A stretch of DNA of 64,000 bases from Streptomyces muensis (GCF_021474425.1 NZ_JAKEIP010000009.1:42811-106810); one strand, 5' to 3'; positions 33,988-42,886 are shown, counted from the stretch's first letter. The notes: generated by a model from the letters alone, not told the origin. Numbers and translations: made by a program.

Positions 33988-35004
33988 TCAGATCCGCCCC
34001 GCCCGCCGCTGCCCGCGCAGCAGTACCCCCAGGTACACCCCGCCGACCACTGCGGTCACCACGCCGACCGGTAGCTGGGCCGACTCGTGGACGCGCTGGG
34101 AGGCGTGGTCCGCGGTGATCACGAGGAGGGCGCCGGTGCAGGTGGCCGCGAGGAGGTTGGGGCCGGGGGCGCGGGTGAGCCGGCGGGACAGCTGCGGGGC
34201 GATGAGGGCCACGAACGGGATCGGCCCGGCCGCCGCGGTGGCGACCGCGCAGGCGGCCGTGGCCAGCACCAGGATCACCAGCCGGGTGCGCTGGACCGGA
34301 ACGCCGAGGCCGCCCGCGACGTCGTCGCCGAGACCGAGGGCGGCCGGGCGGACATCCGCCCAACCCCGGCCGTCGAGGCTGCCGTTGAGCCACGCCATCG
34401 CCTGCGCGGCCTGCGTGAAGCGGGCCTTGGCGAGGAGGTAGGCGTTGACTCCCTGGAGGAGGGCACTCACGCCGATCCCGACCAGTACGAGCCGATAGCC
34501 GTGGATGCCCTGCCGCCACGCCAGCAGATACACGAGGAAGGCGGTCGCCAGGCCTCCGCCCACGGCGCCGACGGCGATCTGCCCGCCGGTGCCGCCGACG
34601 AGCAGCACCACCAGCAGACCTCCGGTGGCGGAGCCGTAGGTGAACCCGACGATGTCGGGGCTGGCCAGCGGATTGCGGGTCAGACTCTGGAAGAGGGCAC
34701 CGCTCAGACCCAGCGCGGCGCCGGCCAGGATGCCGGTCAGCAGACGGGGCAGTCTGAGGTCGTTGACCACGAAGTCGGTGCGCGGGCTGCCGTTGCCCAG
34801 CAGCGTGCGGACCACGTCGGCCGGGGAGATCGCGTACTCGCCGGTGCCGAGCGCTAGGACCCCGACTCCGGCGGTGGCGGCCAGCACCAGGACACAGACC
34901 GTCACCGCGCGCGCGTCCACCCGCAGGGAGAAACGGTGCGAGCGACTTCGTACGACATGCGCACGGGCGCGCGGACCGGTACGCGCCGGTGCCCCGGCCG
35001 TCAT
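33988..35004 (-). CDS. FecCD-family siderophore ABC permease (FepG-like)
   Basis: 338 residues, full length. Typical are LGTGEYAISPADVVRTLLG, LRLPRLLTGILAGAALGLSGALFQSLTRNPLASPDIVGFTYG, and PFVALIAPQLSRRLT in the second half; nine to ten membrane helices. With a partner permease it would import Fe-siderophores. The ATG overlaps the stop of the truncated permease upstream (ATGA), so it was the second gene of a fepD-fepG type operon. No binding protein or ATPase is coded nearby. Confidence 0.88.
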   Translation of the reverse strand: MTAGAPARTGPRARAHVVRSRSHRFSLRVDARAVTVCVLVLAATAGVGVLALGTGEYAISPADVVRTLLGNGSPRTDFVVNDLRLPRLLTGILAGAALGLSGALFQSLTRNPLASPDIVGFTYGSATGGLLVVLLVGGTGGQIAVGAVGGGLATAFLVYLLAWRQGIHGYRLVLVGIGVSALLQGVNAYLLAKARFTQAAQAMAWLNGSLDGRGWADVRPAALGLGDDVAGGLGVPVQRTRLVILVLATAACAVATAAAGPIPFVALIAPQLSRRLTRAPGPNLLAATCTGALLVITADHASQRVHESAQLPVGVVTAVVGGVYLGVLLRGQRRAGRI

Positions 35005-35456
35005 GCGGGCACCGTCCTGCGGTAGCGCACCAGGGCGATGAACACCGGGGCGCCGACCACCGCGGTGACCACGCCCGCGTCCAGTTCGTCGGGGCGTACG
35101 GCGATCCGGCCGAGGACGTCGGCGAAGAGCAGCAGCGCGGGGGCGAGGAGCAGGGACAGCGGCAGCGTCCAGCGCTGGTCGGCGCCGGCGATCATGCGGG
35201 CGATGTGCGGGACGGCGAGGCCGACGAACACCAGCGGTCCGACGGCCGAGGTCGCCGCCCCGCACAGCAGCGTCATCGCCGCGAGGCCGAGAATGCGGGT
35301 GCGGTCCACATGCGCGCCCAGCGCCCGGGCGCCGTCGTCGCCCAGCGCGAGCGCGTTCAGCGGACGGACCAGCGCCAGCGCGAGGACCAGGCCCACGGCG
35401 ACGAACGGTGTGATCGTCGTCAGGGTCTCCTCGTCGGCGCGGGCCCAGTGAAGCAA
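35001..35456 (-). pseudogene. 5'-truncated FecCD-family permease (FepD-like)
   Basis: 151 codons corresponding to the last half of a permease normally 330-345 residues long: LHWARADEETLTTITPFVAVG, then LNALALGDDGARALGAHVDRTR, GPLVFVGLAVPHIARMIAG and the GAPVFIALVRYRR end. About 190 N-terminal residues with four or five helices are missing. The only start codon in position is a TTG (35456) inside the iron box, without ribosome site. A deletion seems to have joined the promoter region to the 3' half. It could still be read through, but cannot form a normal channel half. Confidence 0.75.
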
Positions 35457-35472
35457 GGTAAGCCTAACCTTA
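35454..35472 (-). promoter_or_regulatory. iron box (DmdR1/IdeR type)
   Basis: On the plus strand, CAAGGTAAGCCTAACCTTA: 14 of 19 positions of the actinobacterial consensus TTAGGTTAGGCTAACCTAA. It overlaps the first codon of the truncated permease. Confidence 0.7.
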
Positions 35473-35513
35473 TCAATGCATGGCGTCCGTCCGAGCGGAC
35501 CGGACCGAGCGGT

Positions 35514-36161
35514 TCAGACCGCTTCCGCCGCCGGCACGGCAGGGTCGAACACTGCCATCACGCCGTCGGTGGACGTCACCGCCCCGCACGTGTCCGCGAT
35601 CCACTCCAGCGCGAACCCGTGGCTCCCGGCCGAGGCGTCGGCGACCGCGTCCGCGACGACGAAGGGCTCCAGGTCCTGCACCCAGGCGTCGGCCGCCGTC
35701 ATCAACACGCCGACCCGGGCGAACAGGCCCGCTATCACCACCTGATCCCGCTTCAGGTCACGCAACCGGCTGTCCAGCCGGGTCCGGGCGAACGCGCTGT
35801 GCTTCCGGGCGGTGAGAACGGCGTCCCCGGTGCGCGGCTCGACCTCCCGGGCGAAGGCCTCGCCGTCCCGGTCGGCCGGCGCGCCGGATCGCCGTACGTA
35901 CAGGGCGGGTCCGCGCTCCCCGGCGGGTACGGAGTGGATGACGGGTACGCCCGAGGCGTGGGCGGCGCGCACCAACCGGCCTGCGTTCGCAAGGAGTTCG
36001 GCGATCGGGGCGCCCTCCTGCTCCAGTACGCGCACGAAGCGCCTCTGTAAGTTGAGCAGGACGAGCGCCGCCCGACCCGGGTCCAGGGTCCATCCCGTGG
36101 TGTCGTCGGGCAGCATCGCGGGCGTCGGCATGACGTACGGGAAGATCGAGCCAGGCGTCAT
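35514..36161 (-). CDS. isochorismatase-family protein, EntB/PhzD-like but lacking the catalytic Asp
   Basis: 215 residues. The isochorismatase fold is clear: VLLNLQRRF near the start, then RRSGAPADRD and GLFARVGVLMTAADAWVQD, where the Gly-Val replaces the nicotinamidase Cys as in EntB and PhzD. The catalytic aspartate of the DMQ motif is Asn37 (NLQ), which in PhzD-type enzymes should abolish vinyl-ether hydrolysis. Leu38 is coded by TTA (36050-36048), so bldA control is likely. An iron box lies 35 bases upstream. With the broken permease downstream, this is probably a remnant of a catechol siderophore locus. ATG 36161 is used. Confidence 0.8.
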   Translation of the reverse strand: MTPGSIFPYVMPTPAMLPDDTTGWTLDPGRAALVLLNLQRRFVRVLEQEGAPIAELLANAGRLVRAAHASGVPVIHSVPAGERGPALYVRRSGAPADRDGEAFAREVEPRTGDAVLTARKHSAFARTRLDSRLRDLKRDQVVIAGLFARVGVLMTAADAWVQDLEPFVVADAVADASAGSHGFALEWIADTCGAVTSTDGVMAVFDPAVPAAEAV

Positions 36162-36195
36162 CTCGGGTGCCCTTCGGCGAGTCGGGGGGTGTTGC

Positions 36196-36214
36196 TTAGG
36201 TTAGCCTCGCCTAA
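36196..36214 (-). promoter_or_regulatory. iron box (DmdR1/IdeR type) before the isochorismatase gene
   Basis: TTAGGTTAGCCTCGCCTAA on the plus strand: 16 of 19 positions of TTAGGTTAGGCTAACCTAA. Predicts repression when iron is plentiful. Confidence 0.8.
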
Positions 36215-36281
36215 GTCGAATGTCCCGCCGTTTGAGTGCCGTTGAGTGCCGCTGGATGCCGTTGAACCGGGTGAACCACCC

Positions 36282-38117
36282 TCACCCCAGGGCGCGGTCC
36301 AGATTGAAGGCCGCGCTGATCAGGGCGAGATGCGTGAACGCCTGGGGGAAGTTGCCCTGTTGCTCACCGGTGTGACTGATCTCCTCGGCATACAGGCCCA
36401 GATGGTTGGCGTACGTCAGCATCTTCTCGAAGGCCAGCCGCGCCTCGTCGACCCGGCCGGCCCGGACCATCGCCTCGACGTACCAGAACGAGCAGATGGA
36501 GAACGTGCCCTCGTCACCGCGCAGCCCGTCGGGGCTCGCCTGCGGGTCGTAGCGGTAGACCAGCGAGTCGGACACCAGGTCCTCGGTGAGGGCGTCCAGC
36601 GTCGACAGCCACTTGGGGTCGGTCGGCGCGATGAACTTCGCCAGCGGCATCATCAGCACCGCAGCGTCCAGCACATCGCCGTCCTCGTGCTGCACGAAGG
36701 CCTGCCGGGCCTCCGACCAGCCTCGCTTCATGATCCGCCGGTAGATCGTGTCCCGGCACCCGCCCCAGCGCGGCAGATCGGCGGGCAGGCCGCGCCGGGT
36801 CGCCATCCGGATGGCCCGCTCGATCGCCACCCAGCACATCAGCCGCGAGTACAGGAAGTTCTTACGACCGCCACGGGTCTCCCAGACGCCTTCGTCCGGC
36901 TGGTCCCAGTTGTCGCACACCCAGTCCACCAGCGCGCACACGTCGTCCCACTGGTCGCTGGAGATCGGCTTGGCCCACTTGTCGTAGAGATAGATCGAGT
37001 CGATCAGCGCGCCGTAGATGTCGAGCTGCAGCTGGCCGGCGGCGCCGTTGCCGATGCGCACCGGCGCGGAGCCCAAGTGCCCCTCCAGATGGCCGAGTTC
37101 GCGCTCGGGCAGCTCGGCGCGGCCGTCGATGCCGTACATGATCTGCAACGGGCCGGTCCGACAGCCGTCGCCCCGGCTGACGTGCTCGGTCAGGAAGTTC
37201 ATGAACGCCTCGGCCTCCTCCGTGAAGCCCAGGCGCAGCATCGCGTACACACAGAACGCGGCGTCGCGCACCCACACGTACCGGTAGTCCCAGTTGCGCT
37301 CCCCGCCGAGCTGCTCGGGCAGGCTCGTCGTCGGCGCGGCCACGATCGCTCCGGTCGGCGCGTAGGTGAGCAGCTTCAGGGTGAGCGCGGAGCGGTGCAC
37401 CATCTCCCGCCAGCGGCCCCGGTACTGGGACGCGGACAGCCACTTGCGCCAGTACGCCACCGTGCTGTTGAACTGGTCCTCCGCCTCGGTCCGGGCACAC
37501 CGGCGCAGCGTCACCTCGGCGCCGAGCCGGTCCAGCGCGAACACCGCCGACTCGCCCTGCGCGAGCTTGAAGTCGGCGCGCACGTCCGGTCCCTCGACCT
37601 CCAGCGGCATGGTCGAGGTCAGCCCCAGCGACAGCTTCTCGGACTCGAACACCGCGACCTCGCCCACCATGCGGACGGTGTGCGGCTGTGTGCCGTACTC
37701 GAAACGCGGCGCGACCCGGGTGCGGAACGGGATCGACCCGCGGACGCACACCACCCGCCGGATCAGCCGGTGCCGTTCGGACTCGACCGAGCTGGCGTCC
37801 ACCGGCATGAAGTCCTGCACCTCGCCGACGCCGTCCTCGGTGAAGAACCGGGTGATCAGGACGTTCGTGTCGGGGAAGTAGAACTGCTTGGTCCTGGCCG
37901 GCACCGCCGCCGCCAGCTCGAAGCAGCCGCCCCGCTCCGCGTCCAGGATCGCCGCGAAGACGCTCGGCGCGTCGAAGGCCGGGCAGCAGTACCAGTCGAT
38001 CGTGCCGTCCGTCCCCACCAGGGCCACACTGCGCAGATCGCCGATCAGCCCGTGCTCGGCGATCGGCAGATAGCGCGACGCCGTGGGTGCGTCCGCCTCG
38101 ATCGGGGTTGTGCTCAT
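36282..38117 (-). CDS. glycoside hydrolase family 15 protein (glucoamylase/trehalase-like)
   Basis: 611 residues. An N-terminal super-beta-sandwich (YLPIAEHGLIGDLRSVALVGTDGTIDWYCCPAFDAPSVF) is followed by an alpha/alpha barrel with WDYRYVWVRDAAF and GRKNFLYSRLMCWVAIERA. This actinobacterial branch of GH15 includes trehalases and glucodextranase-like enzymes. The catalytic acids are probably Glu in the LEGHLGS region and in GDEGTFSICSFWYVEAM. No signal peptide, so cytosolic. Monocistronic; its 5' flank carries an imperfect repeat. Confidence 0.88.
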   Translation of the reverse strand: MSTTPIEADAPTASRYLPIAEHGLIGDLRSVALVGTDGTIDWYCCPAFDAPSVFAAILDAERGGCFELAAAVPARTKQFYFPDTNVLITRFFTEDGVGEVQDFMPVDASSVESERHRLIRRVVCVRGSIPFRTRVAPRFEYGTQPHTVRMVGEVAVFESEKLSLGLTSTMPLEVEGPDVRADFKLAQGESAVFALDRLGAEVTLRRCARTEAEDQFNSTVAYWRKWLSASQYRGRWREMVHRSALTLKLLTYAPTGAIVAAPTTSLPEQLGGERNWDYRYVWVRDAAFCVYAMLRLGFTEEAEAFMNFLTEHVSRGDGCRTGPLQIMYGIDGRAELPERELGHLEGHLGSAPVRIGNGAAGQLQLDIYGALIDSIYLYDKWAKPISSDQWDDVCALVDWVCDNWDQPDEGVWETRGGRKNFLYSRLMCWVAIERAIRMATRRGLPADLPRWGGCRDTIYRRIMKRGWSEARQAFVQHEDGDVLDAAVLMMPLAKFIAPTDPKWLSTLDALTEDLVSDSLVYRYDPQASPDGLRGDEGTFSICSFWYVEAMVRAGRVDEARLAFEKMLTYANHLGLYAEEISHTGEQQGNFPQAFTHLALISAAFNLDRALG

Positions 38118-38190
38118 CGCAGCCTCCCTGGCCCGCCGACTCCCTGGCCTGCCGACTTCCTGCCGCCGACTCCCTGACCCGCAGTGCGCC
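38118..38190. repeat. imperfect short tandem repeats before the GH15 gene
   Basis: Three to four copies of a 14-16 base unit close to GCCGACTCCCTGGCC in the region just upstream of the GH15 start. Confidence 0.45.
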
Positions 38191-38255
38191 TCGCTCCCAG
38201 CGTAGGTGGAATCGGACGGTCGGGAGCCGGGATCAGGGTCCCGGAACGCGCGGGC

Positions 38256-39035
38256 TCAGACCGCGATGACGCGCAGGCCCGCCTCCTCGAAGCGCCGCAC
38301 GGTGTCGGGCTGGGCCGCCGTGTCCGTGACCAGCGTGTCCACCGCGTCGGCCGCGCAGATCCGGGCGAACGCCCGCCGGCCCAGCTTGCTGGAGTCGGCG
38401 GCCACGACCACCCGCTCGGCGCGCTCGCACAGCAGCCGGTTGATCGCCGCCTCCGCCTCGTCGTGCGCGGCGGCGCCGTGCGTGGCGTCGAAGCCGACGA
38501 CGCCGAGGACGGCCATGTCGAGGGTGATCTGGGACAGCACCCCGTCGGCGAGCGGCCCGATGAGCTCGTACGACTGCGGGCGGGCGACCCCGCCGGTGAG
38601 CACGATCTTGAACTGGGGGCGGACGGCCAGCTCGTTGCCGATGTTGAGCGCGTTGGTGACGACGGTCAGCGCCGGTGTCCCGGACGTCAGGTCGCTGCGC
38701 ACGGCCAGAGCGCGCGCCACCTCGGTCGTCGTCGTTCCGCCGGTCAGCCCGACCGCCTCGCCGGGTGCGATGAGGTCGGCCACCGCTTTCGCGATGCGCT
38801 GCTTCTCGGAGGCGTGCCGGGCGGTCTTGTAGCGCAGCGGCAGTTCGTACGACACTCCGTGCACGACCGCGCCGCCCCGGGTGCGGACCAGCATCTGCTG
38901 CTCGGCGAGCTGATCGAAGTCACGGCGGATCGTCGCGGCCGAGACCGCCAGCTCGGCGGCCGCCTCCTCGACGTCCAGCCGGCCCCGCTCCACGAGCAGC
39001 TCCAGCAGCGCCTTCCAGCGGGCGTCGCGCGACAT
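38256..39035 (-). CDS. DeoR/GlpR-family regulator (AgaR-like)
   Basis: 259 residues. HTH at 18-45 (DVEEAAAELAVSAATIRRDFDQL) followed by VRTRGGAVV and a DeoR sensor domain with LTGGTTTTEVARAL, VVTNALNIGNEL and LTGGVARPQSYELIGPLA, which binds a sugar phosphate. GGAGGG precedes the ATG. Divergent from agaS-like and aldolase genes, so it is their probable repressor. TAAGGT on the minus strand (39079-39074) may be its -10. Confidence 0.88.
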   Translation of the reverse strand: MSRDARWKALLELLVERGRLDVEEAAAELAVSAATIRRDFDQLAEQQMLVRTRGGAVVHGVSYELPLRYKTARHASEKQRIAKAVADLIAPGEAVGLTGGTTTTEVARALAVRSDLTSGTPALTVVTNALNIGNELAVRPQFKIVLTGGVARPQSYELIGPLADGVLSQITLDMAVLGVVGFDATHGAAAHDEAEAAINRLLCERAERVVVAADSSKLGRRAFARICAADAVDTLVTDTAAQPDTVRRFEEAGLRVIAV

Positions 39036-39103
39036 CCGCCCTCCATTCCTCGATCACTCCCCGATCTCCGGCGACCTTAGCGCACCCCTCCCTACCGCAA
39101 TGC

Positions 39104-39133
39104 TTGATTCTGCTCGAAAGCTAGCGATATCTT
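39104..39133 (+). promoter_or_regulatory. promoter of the SIS-aldolase operon in an AT-rich operator region
   Basis: TTGATT (39104-39109) and TATCTT (39128-39133), 18-base spacer. GCTT and AAGC flank the -35 part (39102-39121), and CTTGCAAG (39131-39138) covers the -10; likely DeoR binding sites. Confidence 0.5.
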
Positions 39134-39187
39134 GCAAGAACAATCACAAGCACCGCGATGCCCAACGAGAGCGTGAAGGACGGCGGC

Positions 39188-40069
39188 ATGACGCATGTCG
39201 AGGACGAGCTCAACAGCCAACCCGAGTGCTGGACCCGCGCGGCCGACGAGGCGACCGGTCTCGGCGGGGTGCTGCCGGAGCCGGGGGAGCGGGTCGCGGT
39301 CGTCGGCTGCGGGACGTCGTACTTCATGGCGCAGGCCTTCGCCGCACTGCGCGAGGGATCGGGCCGGGGCGAGACGGACGCCTTCGCCGCCTCGGAGTTC
39401 CCGCACGGACGCGCCTACGACCGCGTCCTCGCCCTCAGTCGCTCCGGTACGACGACCGAAGTGCTCGACCTGCTGGGCGAGTTGAAGGGAAGGACGCGTA
39501 CCACGGCGATCACCGCCGACCCGGACACGCCCGTCATGACGGCCGCCGACGAGCTCGTCGTCCTCGACTACGCCGATGAACGCTCCGTCGTGCAGACCCG
39601 GTTCGCGACCACGGCGCTCACGCTGCTCCGCGCCCACCTCGGCCTGCACATCGACGCCGTCGTGGCCGACGCCCGTACCGCCCTCGCCGACGACCTGCCC
39701 GAAGGGCTCGTGGAATGCGGGCAGTTCACCTTCCTCGGCCGGGGCTGGACCGTGGGCCTGGCCAACGAGGCCGGGCTGAAGATGCGCGAGGCGTCCCTCG
39801 CCTGGACCGAGGCCTACCCCGCCATGGAGTACCGGCACGGCCCGATCAGCATCACCACGAACGGCTCCGCGACCTGGATGTTCGGTGAGGCACCCGAGGG
39901 ACTGGCCGATCAGGTGCGCTCCACCGGCGGACTGTGGATCGAGGGCCGCCTCGACCCGCTCGCCGAACTGGTCCGCGCCCAGCGCCTCGCGGTCGCCGTC
40001 GCCGCGGCCCGCGGCCTCGACCCGGACCGCCCGCGCCACCTCACCCGCTCGGTGATCCTCACCCCCTGA
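39188..40069 (+). CDS. SIS-domain sugar-phosphate isomerase/deaminase (AgaS-like)
   Basis: 293 residues with two SIS domains: VAVVGCGTSYFMAQAF and LALSRSGTTTEVLDLLGEL in the first, FLGRGWTVGLANEAGLKMREAS and EYRHGPIS in the second. These are the isomerase half of glucosamine-6-phosphate synthase reused as a ketose-aldose isomerase or deaminase, as in AgaS (galactosamine/tagatose pathway). ATG 39188 has AAGGA at 39176-39180; ATG 39158 has none. Co-transcribed with the aldolase. Confidence 0.85.
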   Translation: MTHVEDELNSQPECWTRAADEATGLGGVLPEPGERVAVVGCGTSYFMAQAFAALREGSGRGETDAFAASEFPHGRAYDRVLALSRSGTTTEVLDLLGELKGRTRTTAITADPDTPVMTAADELVVLDYADERSVVQTRFATTALTLLRAHLGLHIDAVVADARTALADDLPEGLVECGQFTFLGRGWTVGLANEAGLKMREASLAWTEAYPAMEYRHGPISITTNGSATWMFGEAPEGLADQVRSTGGLWIEGRLDPLAELVRAQRLAVAVAAARGLDPDRPRHLTRSVILTP

Positions 40070-40121
40070 CCCGCCCACTCGACCTCCTCGCACCCCCCCA
40101 CGCGCCGAGAAAGGACAGGCC

Positions 40122-40970
40122 GTGCCCCTCGTGACCACCGGCGAGCTCATCACCCGCGCCGCCGCAGCCCGGTCCGCCGTCGCCGCCTTCAACGTCATCA
40201 CCCTGGAGCACGTCGAGGCCGTCATCGCCGGTGCGGAATCGGTGAGTTCACCCGTCGTCCTCCAAGTCAGCGAGAACGCCGTCAAGTTCCGCTACGGACG
40301 GCTGCTCCCGCTCGCCCGGGCCGCCGTCGCCGCCGCCGAACGCGCCGCCGTGCCCGTCGCGTTGCACCTCGACCACATCCAGAGCGACGACCTGCTGCGG
40401 CAGGCACCCGACGCCGGGTTCAGCTCCGTGATGTACGACGCGGCCCGGCTGCCCTACCTGGACAACCTCGCCGCGACGAAGGCCGCCGTCGACTGGGCCC
40501 ATGCCCAAGGGCTGTGGATCGAGGCCGAGTTGGGGCGGCTGGGCGGCAAGAACGGCGAGCCACCCCTCGACGCCCACGCCCCGGGCGCCCGCACCGACCC
40601 TGCCGAGGCCCACGCCTTCGTCGCCGACTCCGGCGTCGACGCCCTCGCCGTCGCCATCGGCAGCTCACACGCCATGACCACCCGCACCGCCACCCTCGAC
40701 CACGACCTCCTCAAGCGCCTGGCCGACACCCTGGACGTCCCCCTCGTCCTGCACGGCTCCTCCGGCGTCCCCGACGACGAACTGACCGCCGCGGTCGCGG
40801 GCGGCATCGCCAAGGTCAATGTCGGCACGGCCCTCAACATCGCCATGACGGGAGCGATCCGGGACTTCCTCGCCGCCCATCCCGAGGCGGTCGACTCACG
40901 CAAGTACCTGAGCGTCGGCCGGGAGGCGATGGTACGGGCGGTGGCCGACATCATCGGGGTACTGGCCTGA
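40122..40970 (+). CDS. class II fructose/tagatose-bisphosphate aldolase (KbaY/GatY-like)
   Basis: 282 residues. Zn-binding and catalytic motifs: AAFNVITLEHVEAVI, LHLDHIQSDD (catalytic Asp and His), IEAELGRLGGKNGE, AVAIGSSHAM and VLHGSSGVPD. This is the tagatose-1,6-bisphosphate or 6-phospho-sugar aldolase type. GTG 40122 follows AAAGGACAGG. Works with the SIS protein upstream to convert an amino-sugar or galactose-type phosphate to triose phosphates; no kinase or transporter is adjacent. Confidence 0.88.
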   Translation: MPLVTTGELITRAAAARSAVAAFNVITLEHVEAVIAGAESVSSPVVLQVSENAVKFRYGRLLPLARAAVAAAERAAVPVALHLDHIQSDDLLRQAPDAGFSSVMYDAARLPYLDNLAATKAAVDWAHAQGLWIEAELGRLGGKNGEPPLDAHAPGARTDPAEAHAFVADSGVDALAVAIGSSHAMTTRTATLDHDLLKRLADTLDVPLVLHGSSGVPDDELTAAVAGGIAKVNVGTALNIAMTGAIRDFLAAHPEAVDSRKYLSVGREAMVRAVADIIGVLA

Positions 40971-41012
40971 GAGGCGTACCGGCCTGAGACGGTGACGCCC
41001 CGCCCCGCCGCC

Positions 41013-42173
41013 CTACCTCTTGACGGCCCTCAGCACCACGAACTTCGGGTCACCGGCGACGAGTTGACTGTTGCCGAACAGCCGCCGCAGCTTCACGTGG
41101 TAGCCGAGATGCCGATTTCCGATCACCCACAGCTCGCCGCCCGGCCGCAGCGCACGCCGCGCCCCCGTGAACATCCGCCAGGCCGTCGCGTCGGTCGTCG
41201 CCTGGTGGGAGTGGAACGGCGGATTGTTCAGCACGAGGTCCACACTCCCGGCCGGCACCCCCGCCATTCCGTCCCCGACCCGGAACTCGGCGTGCCCAGG
41301 CACCCCGTTCGCCTTGTACGTCGCCTCCGCCGAGGCCACGGCCTGGAAGGACTCGTCCACGAACAGCACCTCGGCGTCCGGGTTCGCCAGCGCCATCGCC
41401 GTACCGACGACGCCGTTGCCGCACCCGAGGTCCACCACCCGCCGGGCGCCCTCGCCACCCGGCAGATGCCCCAGGAAGAAGCGCGTACCGATGTCGAGCC
41501 GGTCGGCGCAGAAGACGCCCGCGTGATTGACGACCGTGCGCCCGGAGACCGGGCCGATGCCGTTCGGGAGGTCATAGACGTACGGCCACGGGTTCGCGAG
41601 CCGCTCCGCGGACGGCTCGGGCGTGCAGAAGATCAGCCGGGCCTTCCTCTCGGCCAGCGAGGTGCGGGTCGGGCCGAGGATCCGCTCGAACAGCTGCAGC
41701 GTCGAGGTGTGGATCTCCTTCACCATCCCGGTGCCGACCACCACCGTGCCCGCGTGCACCGCGGGCGCCAGCCGCAGCAGCTGGTCCTCCAGCAGGGCCA
41801 GGCTCTTCGGCACCCGCACGAGCAGCACGTCGACACGCTCCGGCGGCGGATCCTGCGTGGTGCGCAGCTGGACGGTGCCGGGCTCGACGCCGCGGCGGGC
41901 GAGGTTGGCCCGGGTCGCCTCCTGGGCCAGGTAGGAGTCGGTGATCTGCACCGGGCCGTGCGCCGCGAGCGCCGTGACCAGGGCGCCCCAGCGGTCACCG
42001 ACGACCACGACCGTGCCGGACAGCGGGGTCTCCCGCTCCGCCAGATGCCTCAGGAGGTACTCGTCGGAGGCGTCCCAGGCGCGCAGCCTCTCACGGGGGT
42101 CCTCGGGGAAGCGGGTCAGCGCGAGCTCGCCCCAGGGCGTCGTCATACGGTCGTTCATGGTGCGGTCGTTCAT
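41013..42173 (-). CDS. rlmG: RlmG/RsmC-type rRNA guanine-N2 methyltransferase
   Basis: 386 residues: a degenerate N-terminal methyltransferase domain and a C-terminal active one with VVDLGCGNGVVGTAMA and the catalytic DLVLNNPPFHS motif. The ending HVKLRRLFGNSQLVAGDPKFVVLRAVKR matches RlmG. Methylates a guanine N2 of 23S (RlmG) or 16S (RsmC) rRNA. The start region codes MNDRTMNDRM, with the first codons duplicated, so ATG 42173, 42158 and 42146 are all possible. TAGCCT lies 9 bases before 42173, which would give a nearly leaderless mRNA. Confidence 0.85.
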   Translation of the reverse strand: MNDRTMNDRMTTPWGELALTRFPEDPRERLRAWDASDEYLLRHLAERETPLSGTVVVVGDRWGALVTALAAHGPVQITDSYLAQEATRANLARRGVEPGTVQLRTTQDPPPERVDVLLVRVPKSLALLEDQLLRLAPAVHAGTVVVGTGMVKEIHTSTLQLFERILGPTRTSLAERKARLIFCTPEPSAERLANPWPYVYDLPNGIGPVSGRTVVNHAGVFCADRLDIGTRFFLGHLPGGEGARRVVDLGCGNGVVGTAMALANPDAEVLFVDESFQAVASAEATYKANGVPGHAEFRVGDGMAGVPAGSVDLVLNNPPFHSHQATTDATAWRMFTGARRALRPGGELWVIGNRHLGYHVKLRRLFGNSQLVAGDPKFVVLRAVKR

Positions 42174-42229
42174 CGTGCGTCAAGGCTAGCCGAGCCGCAG
42201 CTCAAGGCCGGTGGGGGAGGATGGGAGGC

Positions 42230-42886
42230 ATGGACGCCGAGCTGTTCCCCCGGGAGCGTACGCAGGTCGCGCCGGGCGCGGTGCACGTGCCCGACTGGCT
42301 GGATCCGGGTCGCCGGCGCGAGCTGCTGGAGGCCTGCCGCGAGTGGGCCCGCCCACCGGCCGGCCTGCGCACGGTCCGCACCCCCGGCGGCGGCACCATG
42401 ACCGCCCGGCAGGTCTGCCTGGGCCGGCACTGGTACCCGTACGGCTACGCCCGCACGGTCGTCGACGGCGACGGAGCCCCGGTGAAACCGTTCCCCGAGT
42501 GGCTGGGCGAGCTGGGCAGGCGCGCGGCGCGGGACGCACTCGGCGAGCCACAGGCCGCGCACCGGGAGGCCGCGTACGACATCGCGCTGATCAACTTCTA
42601 CGACGCCGGCGCCCACATGGGCATGCACCGCGACAGCGACGAGAAGTCGGACGCCCCGGTGGTGTCCCTGAGTCTCGGCGACACCTGCGTCTTCCGCTTC
42701 GGCAACACCGAGACCCGGACCCGGCCGTACACGGACGTCGAGCTGCGCAGCGGGGACCTCTTCGTCTTCGGCGGCCCGTCCCGGCTCGCCTACCACGGCG
42801 TGCCGAAGGTGTACCCGGGCACCGCGCCGCCGGAGTTGGGACTGACCGGGCGGCTGAACATCACGCTCCGGGTGAGCGGGCTGTAG
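42230..42886 (+). CDS. AlkB-like 2-oxoglutarate/Fe(II) dioxygenase
   Basis: 218 residues. The double-stranded beta-helix core has LINFYDAGAHMGMHRDSDE with the HxD iron ligands, the distal His in LAYHGVPKV, and the 2-oxoglutarate arginines in RLNITLRVSG. This fits AlkB family DNA/RNA demethylases. GGGGAGG at 42214-42220 is 9 bases before ATG 42230; ATG 42221 directly abuts the purine run. Divergent from rlmG with only 56 bases between. No Ada or other repair gene is adjacent. Confidence 0.88.
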   Translation: MDAELFPRERTQVAPGAVHVPDWLDPGRRRELLEACREWARPPAGLRTVRTPGGGTMTARQVCLGRHWYPYGYARTVVDGDGAPVKPFPEWLGELGRRAARDALGEPQAAHREAAYDIALINFYDAGAHMGMHRDSDEKSDAPVVSLSLGDTCVFRFGNTETRTRPYTDVELRSGDLFVFGGPSRLAYHGVPKVYPGTAPPELGLTGRLNITLRVSGL

